DNA of 64,000 bases from Hirudinaria manillensis (Eukaryota; Annelida; Clitellata; Hirudinida; Hirudinidae). Within the stretch, counting starts at the first letter, position 1. Each line of letters begins with the position of its first letter. The notes under the pieces are model-generated. The model did no database searches, was not told the DNA's origin, and saw nothing but the letters and a program-made list of their open reading frames with translations. The stretch lies in assembly GCA_034509925.1 (NCBI GenBank), contig CM067530.1:62001-126000 (forward strand), read 5' to 3'. A program made the translations under genes and the position numbers. Shown one piece after another: positions 23,206 to 34,500 of this stretch.

Positions 23206-24008
23206 TTGATTTTAGGAATTCAAGGTTCCCAGCAAGTCACTTCAGTGGAATTTGTGAAGCAATTGCTGCTGCAAGATGGCATCACAGATTTAAGGGTCTC
23301 TGATGAAAAGGAGGGTGTATTCAGCACTAGAGCATTAAAGAACAGTCCTCAATGCTTCAATTGTGGAAAAATTGTTCATATACAGAAATATCTCAAAAAA
23401 ATCATGAAGTCACAAAGTCAAGCAAAAAAGTTTGTTGATATATCAAATGTTGATATGTCAACCCGTCTCCTCCTAGCTCTGGCAGCTGAATTTGGTCTAG
23501 ATATAGACCAGATGGATGTAGTCACAGCGTTCTTGCATCCAGAACTTGAGGAAGAAATTTACATGCAGTTTCCCAATGGATACAAAATGGACAATAGGAT
23601 ATATTGGCTGAACAAATCAATTTATGGTCTGAAACGAGCTAACAGTCTGGAGGGAAGGCATCAATAATTGAAGTTTATGTAGGTGAGCTCCTTATTCTGT
23701 CAAATGAAAAAACAAAAAAGTATGACTGGTTTGATTTAATGAAGCATATGAAAATGAAAGACCTTGGAGAAGCCCAACTGCTTTGGGATGAGAATCCCGG
23801 CATGACAGAGAAAAGAACCATTGCTATCGACCAGCATAAGTATATTGAAAGCCTGTTATCTAGGTTTAATATGTTCAGCTGTAATGGAGCAGTCACCCTA
23901 CTTGACCCAAACCAGGGTCTAAAAACGATTGCTGATATACTCAGAAAGGGCCTAACAAAGGAAACAAACGCCAATTGCAGAACATTACCGGGGATCTCTG
24001 AAAACTGA
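23206..24008 (+). pseudogene. Copia gag-pol remnant, internally deleted
   Basis: The first frame (23206-23667) starts in Gag, includes a damaged zinc knuckle (CFNCGKIVHIQKY, final cysteine lost), and then switches directly into the copia reverse transcriptase start (LDIDQMDVVTAFLHPELEEE, YGLKRA). A frame change follows near 23668. The next part has VYVGELLILS where an active enzyme has YVDD, then KDLGEAQ, the HKYIESLLSRFNM segment, and an ADIL..GL RNase H tail. The polymerase catalytic aspartates are lost, so it cannot be active. Confidence 0.8.
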
Positions 24009-24026
24009 TATTGTATAAAGTGGGGG

Positions 24027-24126
24027 TGTTAGAACTGTAAATTCCTGGTGTTATACTTTATTTTTGGTCTTATGTTGTTTAACTGTTAAATAAATTTAAT
24101 TTCTTTAGACTGAGGAGTTTACAACA
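24027..24126 (+). repeat. Copia 3' LTR (100 bp)
   Basis: Begins TGTTAGAACTG and ends TTTACAACA. It shares most of its sequence with the 5' LTR, including 'CTTTAGACTGAGGAGTTTA', but has substitutions and an 18 bp length difference, so the insertion is not young. Confidence 0.85.
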
Positions 24127-24131
24127 GTAGG

Positions 24132-24829
24132 TTTTGAAAGTGTTTGCACAAAATCAATAGCCGCTGTCCACTGTCACAAAAATAAATATGCGACATGCCG
24201 CTACAGTGGAATGACTAGCCTTTATTTACAAGTTTCTTTACAAGAGCAACTCTGAATAACGTGAAAGAAAAAATCTAAAAGACAACTAACAAAACTGATG
24301 CAATTTTTGGCATCGGTTAACTTGTCGAAACCCGTAAAACGTTTAAAAAAACGCTCCCACTTATATCTTTCGAAAGACGAATTACTTGCATTAGATCTGT
24401 AAATAGAAAATACCACATTCTTGTCCCATATATATAACTTCTTCCAAAGCCCCCTGAATGGCAGCATGATCAGCTTGAATAAACAATACGAGAGGAACGA
24501 AGGCGGAAGCAAAAGTAAATATATAGCTAATTCATTAATGAAGTAAAAATGACTTAGATATAGCCGAGGCACTTTATACCTGCAAAAATTACAGAAATTT
24601 CCACCTCTTTCATTTTTAACAAAGTATGATTTTCGAATTACTTTTACTTTGTCATTTGAACTATAGTCAGAGTTTAAAGCAACATAAACAACACAAACGG
24701 AGCAGATAATAGTGACTTCTACTGAAAGGTTTCAGGTTTCAGTTTTAAAAAGATATGTACTCGATATCACATTTATGGAGTCACATTATAATAAAATAAA
24801 ACGGGTGTCCGCAAACTAAACATTGGGAG
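24132..24829. other. Stretch without recognised gene
   Basis: A minus-strand open frame at 24222-24572 looks hydrophobic but has no family features I recognise and no convincing gene context. I regard it as chance. Confidence 0.4.
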
Positions 24830-26090
24830 GTCAAGTTTATTATGCGCAATTCGGTTATCGCAAATGGTAACTGAAAGGCCTTCGATCTAACTCTGCTGCT
24901 GAAACCAATTTCTCTCAAGAAGGTGTAAGTAGATTGGCCGACCATTCCTCTTGCTCCGACCTCAAAGGAGAAGAACCAAACTTTGTATCCTTTCCGCTGG
25001 AGATCCATTGACAGCTCCATGTATCAGTCTTTCTTCAGAGTGAAGCTCTGTCCGATCCTGTCTTCCTATGGCACCGTACAAACGTGTCTGTCTTTATTGA
25101 TGATAACACCACGTCCGGCCTCTTACCGCTTTCGGCCAGCACCTGAGGATAGTACTTCAACCCTTCCACATTGGCGGCAATTTTCAAATCATTGGCATTT
25201 TCAAGGACATGCCTCCTTTGGCTCTGCACCTGTTTCTCGCCCTCGCAGGAAACAAGCCCCACTCTGAGGGACAGATTTATGAGCGTTGGCGCTGAAGCAG
25301 GCGGCCTTTATTGCCTCAATTGCCACGAGGAAAACCTGGTTGTGGCGCCAAGTGAAGCGACCGTGTGCCAGTGCGCAACTGCAGCTGGACAGGACATGCC
25401 TGAGGGTTTGTTTCTCATCGCATAGCGTGCATTTGGTATCCCGGGTAATATTTCATCTCTGCAAATTGTTGCGTGAGGGCAGCACATCTTAAGTTGAGCG
25501 GACAGCGAAGGCTAGTCTGAATGGGGACATATTCCATATTTCAGTCCATGATCGATCTCTGCATGACGTCCTCCCACGTAGTCCATTGTCCCTGTTGGAC
25601 CTGTTGCACCGCCTTTGATATCCTTTCACTCTCCACTTCCCTTCGACTTTCTTGCACTACTAGCGAGGCTCTAACTGGAGCTCTTATGAAAAGGTTCCAA
25701 CCGACGCTGTGGCGGTCATGCTGGATTTGGCCCAAACTTCAAGGCTTCTTCTGCCTTTTTGATTTCCTCTTGGGCCTTGAGTTTCCTTCCTGATCTGAGC
25801 AGTGGGTGGATCTCACGGATATTTGGAATTGCTGATCATCAGCTGCGTTCTGATCTTCCTCACCGTTGTACTCTTCTGCAATGGATTTCAGTGGCAACCG
25901 CAGCCGTGCACTTTTGCTGTACAGAGCAATTGAAGACAATCCCGGCCAGTAATTCTACGGCTGATGCACTTCTCCAAGGACTCCACGAAGGGAAGACCTA
26001 ACTCATAGATGGTGAGAGGCCACAGGAGTCTTGCCAGCAGAACGAACTGCAATTCCAATTCCTTAAATTTCCCAGGCAACGGGCTCTGTC
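24830..26090 (-). pseudogene. R2/NeSL-like LINE, C-terminal remnant
   Basis: Read on the minus strand, broken by several frameshifts and stops, the order is: [20 protein letters not shown] (a segment found after the polymerase in LINEs with a C-terminal endonuclease), an Arg/Glu-rich linker, QGQWTTWEDVMQR, a Cys-His cluster with the phrase HGRFTWRHNQV, then GKRPDVVL (the PD part of a restriction-like endonuclease), ELSMDLQRKGYK and FSFEVGARGMVGQSTYTFLR. This order is that of the knuckle plus restriction-like endonuclease of R2/NeSL-type elements. The polymerase is not present. Confidence 0.65.
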
Positions 26091-26339
26091 AATTGCGTCC
26101 AACCCCTCTTTGCACAGCTGCCTCCTGTTTTCTATCGGACGAATTTGCGTCGAACACCCTTCGTAAGCTTTTCACAAGCTCTTCCTAATTTTTATTTACT
26201 GAATAAGCTAAAATCATTGTGACCATGTCTAAGCTTTTTTTTTACAGTTATCTAATTGGGTTATATTAGTATGTTGAATATCATATTTTGATACAATTGT
26301 TAATTTTTTGAAAATATTAGAATTTATTCAGGACCTTCA

Positions 26340-27890
26340 ATTTCAAGCTTTCAAGTGGAGGAATCTGCAGAACAAGAAGGTATTCTGAACGGAAGTAGAG
26401 CCATGCGCGGACGAGCTCATCGAAGTTTCACTGCTCACACCACTGCAAAACCGTGATGGTTGTTCTAAACTCGGCGGTGGTACCAGGGAAGCGGAATTTA
26501 AAATAAAATCTAGTGCGGGAACCGTTTTTGATGAAAAACCACCACCATACCTCTTACATTGAGAAATAAATAATAATTTTAAAAAATTATGTTTAAAAAA
26601 GATGTTTATTTGTATATATGATTTGTATTTGCTGTTAGCGAAAGTAATTTCCTTTTCGGTATATTTGTTGTGAAGTGATTGAAACATGTCTTCGATATCT
26701 CCGATCAACATCACATCTCTGGTAATGGTTCGTGCATGTTCAATACATTCGTGATATTTTTTCATTTTATTAGCATGTACCTCATATTTTCTCTCTTCTA
26801 TATCCACCACGTAAGAGTAGGTAAAATTGATTTTAATAACTGTTCCCGTGCCATTATCCATTGAACCATTTCCCTTTACCCTTATAGGCTATTAAGTCAA
26901 AGTTAAATGTTCACATTTATACGAACAATCCTCAAGTTGTAACTTGTCGTACACATCGTTCTTACTCGTGCTCGCCCATTACATTTGCATTTTGTTGGGC
27001 TAATTTCAAATTTTCCCGGAGTTTTTCCAAATATTCACCTGTAGTTTTTCCAGGTGAAAAGGTATTTCTTTTGTATCCCTCCAAAAATCTTTGAGAATGG
27101 CTAAGGGATCCCATAGGTAGAGATCCATACACCTTTCGTGTGGTTGCAGAGGGCTTCTCCCTCAAACTCCACTATTACAAATGGTAACAAGTCGTATGAG
27201 ACTGCTCTTCCACTAGTTTGAGAATCATGTTTTTAAAACTTTGGTTGTACCTCTCCACCACACCCGATGCTTCAGGATGACCTGGTGTGTTAAACCGAGG
27301 GGAACATCCCAAATATTTCAAAATTGAGTTGGGCCAATCTACTGATGTTGTTAGTTCCAGAGTCAGAACTGATCACCCTTGGAATCGAAAGTCATAAAGA
27401 TTTATATTAAAATATCGCAAGCCGTTTGTAAGTTCATTGACCGCTAAACCATTGATCACCTAAAATAAAGAATTTACCACCACCAGAGCATACTTAAACT
27501 TTGGTTTAACTGCAACCGAATCTCCTGTTGGAACCAGCGGACCGATATAGCCACCACGATTTATCACTACGTGACCAAACGGAACTTTATCACCTTTGGG
27601 AATGGACTGAACACGATCACCGACTCTAGTATGTGCCCTCAATTGACACACCTTGCATGAATCACAAAAAGATTTTATATCATTCCTCATATACGGAAAC
27701 CCGAAGCTTAAACCTATTCGTTGCCGCGTCGACTTCCATGTCCTGCCTAAGCAGCATGTCCCATTTTAGGACCAAAGGAATACGCAACTCATGCAGGCCC
27801 AATTGTTTGAACTTCTCCCACCGTAAATTTTTCCTAAGATATAGCAACCCGTTATCTACAACAAAATTCCTTTTTTACCATGGCTAGCTG
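26340..27890 (-). pseudogene. Ty3/gypsy integrase remnant
   Basis: On the minus strand, in order: a linker with NGLLYLRKN and LGLHELRIPLVLKWDML (27880-27720), the zinc-binding end CDSCKVCQLRAHTR (near 27650), GHVVIN and KPKFKYALVVVNS (first catalytic region), then HPEASGVVERYNQSFKNMI (27290-27220, containing the last catalytic Glu), GKTTGEYLEKLRENLK (near 27040), and KYEVHANKMKKYHE (near 26770) as the C-terminal tail. Several frameshifts and stops separate these pieces. The Asp of VID in the first catalytic motif is replaced by Asn. No LTR was recognised on either side. Confidence 0.75.
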
Positions 27891-28166
27891 AACTCTGCGG
27901 AGAGCGGTGGCGAAACTTTCCAAGAGCTCTATCTGAGATCAACCTTGCGAAACGCCACAGTTTGATGTCTTCTGAAATTTTTAAAATTGTTTCGTATTCT
28001 CTTTTAATTGGAATAAAATGAGAAATGAATTAAGCGTGACCTATGATGTGAACGCAAGAAGCAAATTGGTGAAAAAGTTCAAAATGAACAAATGTTTCAA
28101 ATGACGTTGCAAAGGTTTATTAAATCGGTTATTTTGAAATGCTCCTAAAATTATAGTAAGGACAAT

Positions 28167-28511
28167 ATGCACAAATCTTATCATATAATCGTCGATACAG
28201 CAGAGAGTTTAGGAATTGAGAATGTGATTAAAAAAGAAACTAAGACTCGTTATAAAGCACGAAATAGAGGAAACGAAGATTTGTTTTTTGAAAAGGAAAA
28301 AATTACTAAACTATATGGTGACACTTGCATATTTCCATCAAAATTTTCTTGGTGTGCAAAAAAAGCACAAGACAATATAGAAACCAATATGGGGAAAAGA
28401 GCCATTAAAAAATTTATTCCTGTAAAGTTGAGTGAAATGTATTGCGTGGATAATTGCATCAGACTACTGTTAAATACTCATTCAGATGAAAAGAGTGCGA
28501 CTCAAAAGTAA
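28167..28511 (+). CDS. Unrecognised 114-codon open frame
   Basis: The frame has an ATG and is rich in Lys, Glu and Asn. It ends with LLLNTHSDEKSATQK. I see no domain, signal peptide or membrane segment, and no splice evidence. It lies between transposon remnants, so it may be an exon or a piece of an unidentified element. Low confidence that it is a gene. Confidence 0.2.
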   Translation: MHKSYHIIVDTAESLGIENVIKKETKTRYKARNRGNEDLFFEKEKITKLYGDTCIFPSKFSWCAKKAQDNIETNMGKRAIKKFIPVKLSEMYCVDNCIRLLLNTHSDEKSATQK

Positions 28512-31500
28512 GACTTTTATTTACGGTTCTTATTAAAATTACAACCAAACTTAAGGAACAAAATTTTGTGAGTTTTGAACATTGTGAGCACCATTTTAGA
28601 CAATAAGATAAAGTTTCAAAAGTCCCCAAATATCTCAACAATTCCCATGCGAGTTGAAAAATACCGCGACTCAAGATTTTATATGAATACAATTTGAATT
28701 TGAATACAGCCCTCAATAGGGAATAATATGACTCCGAATACAATAAGCAATAAACTTAATTACATTGTCTATTAATAAAACCTTATGTTATTATCACCTC
28801 ACTACAACAGACTGATCCTGATCCTAGTTGGAATTAGTGAAGGAAGAAGCCACAAGATGATTGACAGTAGTGTATTTTTTTTTTATATCTTAATCAGATA
28901 AGACGAAGACGCTCTGTTCTGCTCACCATTAGTTTTTCCTGCTCGTTTAATTCGACATGTAACGACAAACAATCAAACGTTTTATCCCCATCCATCACGC
29001 CGCGCACGTAATCGAATGGATGGCGTATCTGCGTGCTGCGACGAACCATTGTGTCCCGTTATGTTCTCAATTCAGATTTGCATATTCGATATAATAAAAT
29101 ACTATTTCTTGCACAGCAAGGGACCATACTTAATCTTTGAAACGTTTCTGAACAAAGGGATTTTTCCATGTAGTTTCATTCACATTCAAATTTTGCTTCA
29201 TAAAACTTGGAATTCATGATTTCCAAAATCATGAACTCAAAATTCCCCCCCCCCTCTAAATTCTTAAAAAGGCACCTTGTTTGAATTGATCTATGATTTT
29301 CCTTTGCTCGATGTGTTGTTCCTTTGTTCTTTGTTCCAAGTGTGTCCAATGTATTGATATATCTCTAGGAATAGCCCCATCCTTAATCTTTTAAACACCT
29401 CCTCAAGACATCAAAGTGATTTTTCAATTCTTATTCAAATTTTGCTCCAAAAAAATCGAAATTGAGAACTTAAAAGTCCGAATCCCACTTTGAAGTGAAC
29501 TTGGCCAGTTTATTTGTAAGAAAAGGATGACGTTCACACCAGGGGCCATGCGGGTCTGCTTAACATCATCTGATTTGAGCGCATTAGTGTATTAGACGGA
29601 CAAAGCCAAACAAGCTTCAACTTGACTTCTTAAAAGCGTATTTCCTGCGTTTTCCTGGTATATTTTCAGCATAATATGCTATAATAGCATTGTCAGTGTC
29701 CGGCCTTTCTTGTATTTAATGTCGCACGTAACTTTGTGATTGATAAGAAAAAATCTGAAATTTTTTTTAATATGACTATCCGTAACTTTATTGTACTGAT
29801 GAATAATTGTGAAAAGGCTTTTCACTTTTGCACAAAAAAAATATTTACATGCTGCTGTCGTAAACATGTTACATATAATTGTCACCAAAATTCAAAGTAA
29901 AATTCATGGTAAAATATAAAAAAAAAGATTCTGGGCTTTCAAAAAATAAAATTTGAGATATACACTATAATCAACTAGAGGACACCCTTGGTTATCCAAG
30001 GATGAAAGTGATCTCTAAAAAAATATGAGCACATTTTATCATTATTTAGATGTTACTTTGAAAATTGTGATGAATACATGACGAATTTTCAATTTAGTTA
30101 TCTCCAGGCAAGATATAAGATAACTCCGAAATGTCGTTTCACCTCTCCCATTTTGACTTCGATGGACTATGGATGGTTAAAATGTTGCGAGAATAATTTA
30201 TGTGAATCGAAATTTGGGAAGAAAAATCATTATGAAAAATGGACTTTGACAGATAACCACACACCTCAATTGAATTTCGATGGCACTTTTAGGCAGAACG
30301 CTGTTTAAGTATATGTAGCACATTTAGGCACTATCTTCATCCTCGTTACATCGTTCTTTTCATGAAAATAGATATTACCAAACGTTTTATCGGTGTTTAC
30401 AAATTTTCGGTTTTTCGATAGTTCGAGATATCGAGTTGAGTTGCGTAATTTTAGCGAAATCTTATTAAATTTTTGGTAACGCTATTAATTCCATTATGTG
30501 AGGAGGGAAAGATCTGTATCACTCGAAGTCGGAGGTTTATGAGGTATAGAGTTGATAGACTGCAGCGTGATCAAATAGTGCCCGGATGGATCAACGCGAG
30601 TAGTGAGGCATTCAGCGGCAGCGGGTCTGACTCTCAAACAATGCTGAGTAGCCGACTAAATCGACGCCAACAAGATTTCGATTCGAGTTTGGAAAGTCCT
30701 TTTTTTTTATAAAGATTTATATTGGAACAAAAACGATTGTTAAACCCCATCTTCGATGGAAAGTAAACTTTTTCATTGCGGGCCATATATGGTAAAATGA
30801 ACAAACAACCGTGACACTCACTCAAGACGAAGTACCTATTGCCACATGCGGTCTATTTAATACAAAAAAGGTTATAATTATTGTGTGGTTTAGGCTTAAA
30901 TAACACGCGTAATACAATACAGTATGACTAAAGTGGGTACGTCCCACTACGGGCTCAGATTTGAAAGGTAGGCTTTAATAAGCAACGACCATGGGACAAT
31001 TCCCCCAAAACTAGCTGTCCCTGTAGCCAGATTTTACTATAAGCCATATTTCGAACAAAAATGAACACAGCAGGAACAAGTAAGAAGTTACGGTTTGGCC
31101 CGCAGGGCTGAAATCAGCTGAACTATTGAATTTTCAAGAAATTTATATCATAAACCGCTGATCCACGCGGCGCGCAAACAACCGTGGGAGTTTTACATTT
31201 TTTTTAGCTTATTTAATTTTTACTACGAGGTCAATTTGTAAATGTAACCAAAATCTTTGTACATATATCAATTAGACTATGATATAGAATAAACGATCTC
31301 AAGAGCAGACACCCTTAGGATCAAATTTTTCAAATATGCCCATTTCTTGGGATTCTGTTCCCTGGAAGCCTTCATTAAAATTAAGTCACCCGACCACATT
31401 ATACACTATAATGCGGCATATGATATATATATATAATTTATTTATTATCATCTAGAAATAGAATGCTTTGGACAACTCCTAAGCTTCAAGATTATAAGGA

Positions 31501-31571
31501 GAGAAAGCATTTGTGAAAAAATGTTTAGGTGGCAATGAAATGAACCAGACCATTATTTTAATCATTCCATA
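28512..31571. other. Three kilobases without recognised gene
   Basis: The sequence is AT-rich with homopolymer runs. A 76-codon plus-strand frame at 30078-30308 (with DYGWLKC) is the only one with balanced composition, and I cannot assign it. I see no transposon termini. Confidence 0.4.
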
Positions 31572-34500
31572 TTATTTCTGATTATCGGTGCCATCTTTGA
31601 ATAGATATTCAGGATATAACTGGAGATCCAATTTGGTGATAATTTCCCCTGAATCAATATCACTAAGTGAAAGATGCTTGGTAAATGGCTGTTTCGACTC
31701 TTTAATTTCTTGAGCAATATTGTGAGCGGTGACTTCAGCCCATCCAAGAGGAACTATATAAATGATATATTTAAATTGTAAATCCAATATATTGTGATTA
31801 TAAAATGTATGTAAACCATCTCTTGAAAATTTTTTTTTTGCCAAAACTTCAATGTGGAGCACATCCTTCTCAATATCAAATAGGTAAAACTGCATAGACA
31901 AATTCCATTTAGGATTTAAATCTCTTGGCACAGTCCTGCTTTTTTGCTCTTGGGTTCCCATTTTTACTTTGCAGTACACAAACTCATCTGAAAACCAAAA
32001 ATACCACTTATTAAAGATTGGGGATAATATTGGCTCTGGCAAGTCCAAAATCCAGGTAGGATCCCGGATTTTCAGCAACATCCATAAAGCTTATACAGAG
32101 ATGAAGGTGGGTTCAATCAAGCCTGACAAAAGCATTTAGCAATGAGACCATGCAAAACATTGACAGTGACAATGCAAATGTTAAATTGATTCAGCCTTAG
32201 TTACAATGATAGCCATAATTGTTGAAAGACATTATTTTCAGGAATTGATTCAGAGGTTTGAAGCACCTTCCAGAAAATATTTTCCTGAAATTGTCATTCC
32301 TGGTGTTAAATCTATGAGAGCAAACCTGCTGGAATTTGAACTGAGAAGAAAGTCAGCTGAGCAGAAAGTATATTCCAGTTTATGGAGTCTTTAGTAAGAA
32401 CTCTTTCTAAAAAAATGAAACCATAATAACCCGTTGAAGAGGAGCTCGTGCAAGCATTGCAAACCATCTCACATTCGGCGAAAACATTCCATATGTATCC
32501 ACCAGATTTCAATTCTTCAATCTGAACTTTGAAGGAGGAGACTTTGTCAAGCAGGTCAAGAAAGAAGCATCATGGATTTAGAGGAGTTGAAGCTGGCAAG
32601 AAAGTTTAATTGACTAGTATGTGTTTCATACAGCCATGAATTACCTCTTGAACAACAGTTTTGGATGGCAATTTTTCAAGTGGAAGCAGATGGAGTGGAA
32701 ATTAATGAAAAACAACCATAATAATATTAACAATACTTCAAATACTGGAAATAGCTTGATGAAGCTATCAATCATGTATTTCAAAAACTACGAAATCTTT
32801 GATTCTTCAGAGTGCTTGGTGTTCAAAAAAAGAGGAAGAAAGGAGGTTCAATGTTAACAAGACTTTTTACCCAGGAAATAAGAGGAGATTTAAGATGAAG
32901 AGTTGCATAAATAGGAAATGAGATCAAGAAAATCTCAAAAGCAATGTTAATGCAACCACATTCTAACATTTAGTTGAATGAGCTCAGTAGCAGATCTAGA
33001 ACACTTTGGAGGGAACCAAAACTACAATAAGAAAAAATGGTAAAAAATTTTTAACCCAAACAATAGAAGTATCAAATTGGCTTTATCATGCTGGAAAGAT
33101 GAAGAAGCACAGGAAAAGTCAAATTCTGAAGATCCGAGGACAAGAAGTGTCAAAGAAAATGATGTTCAGAAATTTAAAAAAATTTTAAATCAATTTTGGA
33201 ATTCATGAACATTTTGTTATACAAATTAAAATTAATAATAAATGAATTCCCATACCATCAGGATTTAGCAATAAATCAATTCCTTCCTGTACATTAACAA
33301 ATAGTCTTCCAATAGAATTTTTTGTTTCTGGAGGAAATAATTTAAAATTTGAATTAAAACTGGTACTTGTCATAAAACTAGAAACACAACTTAAGATATC
33401 AGGCTTGGTCCTTCTTCTCTTCTCAACATCAAGATAACATTTTGATGCAGAATCAATATTCCGTATCCAACTATCCCTAAAAATAACATAAATAAAGCCA
33501 TAACATATGTAATAATTAACTGATAATTAGTATTTTTTATGTAATTAAAGCTACAATTTAATTTTATGTAAAAATACCACTGATACTTGAAGATAGGCCA
33601 AATGGAACATTGTTCGCACTATTACATTACTGTCTGATAAGGTGTCCAGAACAAGTGATCAAAATTATACAATAATATAAAATAACATTTTGAGATTTAT
33701 TTACTTGTGCATGCGCTCATTTTTATTCCCCTATATATTTGAATTGACATTGCAGATAGATTAATTGCATGTGGCTTGTGGCTTTTTAACATTTTGTAAA
33801 AATTAAAGAATTTACTATTATTTATATTTTATTTTATTAATGAAATTTAAATTTAAATTTACTATTTAACAGATTTTAATGATAAATTCATATGAGGTAT
33901 GTTATGGGCCAAATTATATAAATAATATTATCTTAAAATTAATGCTCTAAAACAATAGCTACTCCAGAAACTTGTAGAAACTTTCACTAAGTTCTAGCAA
34001 GTTCAAAGAACCTAAAATCTACAAAAAATTCTAAAATAATCAAAAAAATTTTATAAGTTTCAAGAAACGTTGTGGTCTTATTTGCATGTAATGCATGTTT
34101 AAATCATTCAGCACCAATTATGGAAAATATATATATTTAGACCGGTAAGCATTTAAAAAAATTAATTACCTTTCAACTTTACTCAAGGCTCTTAATTGGA
34201 AAGTTTTGTTTTTGTGAACAATTTTTAAAGAGGTATCGGTAAGACCATCCACAATAATGGTCATTTCATTTCAGAAAATTGGCTAAAAAACAGTTGAATA
34301 ACAGGTTACTAAGACCGGTATGTAAGACATAATGTTCGAGAAACATATATTGTTTTATGACAAAAAAATTATGTATGAATTAAAAATGTAATGATCAAAA
34401 GTCATATTATGAATTTATGTATGAAATTTGAAACTTTATAATTATACAGTGCGCATCATAAAGATAGGACAGGTACTAGAATCACAAGATTTCTATCTCT

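Larger units (their letters stand above)
22968..24126 (+). mobile_element. Miniature Ty1/copia retrotransposon (1.16 kb)
   Basis: The two LTRs (118 and 100 bp) enclose less than 1 kb. A primer-binding site GGTTATGGGCTCAGA at 23086-23100 resembles the internal initiator-tRNA-Met site used by Drosophila copia. A purine-rich tract AAAGTGGGGG precedes the 3' LTR. The interior keeps only a Gag piece and two pieces of reverse transcriptase/RNase H. Complete copia elements are about 5 kb, so protease, integrase and most of the polymerase are gone. The termini needed for copying in trans are all present. Confidence 0.85.

Noticed and set aside
24222..24572. 116-codon hydrophobic minus-strand frame
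   Set aside because: No recognisable domain, no splice context, and the AT-rich surroundings produce such frames by chance.
30078..30308. 76-codon frame with DYGWLKC, weakly like a ciliary microtubule inner protein
   Set aside because: The resemblance is a few residues only and no further exons were found.
34271..34273. Second selenocysteine codon in the intersectin-like gene
   Set aside because: The position is a leucine in the human protein, no SECIS was seen past the stop at 31572, and selenocysteine normally replaces cysteine. A nonsense mutation or read error is simpler.
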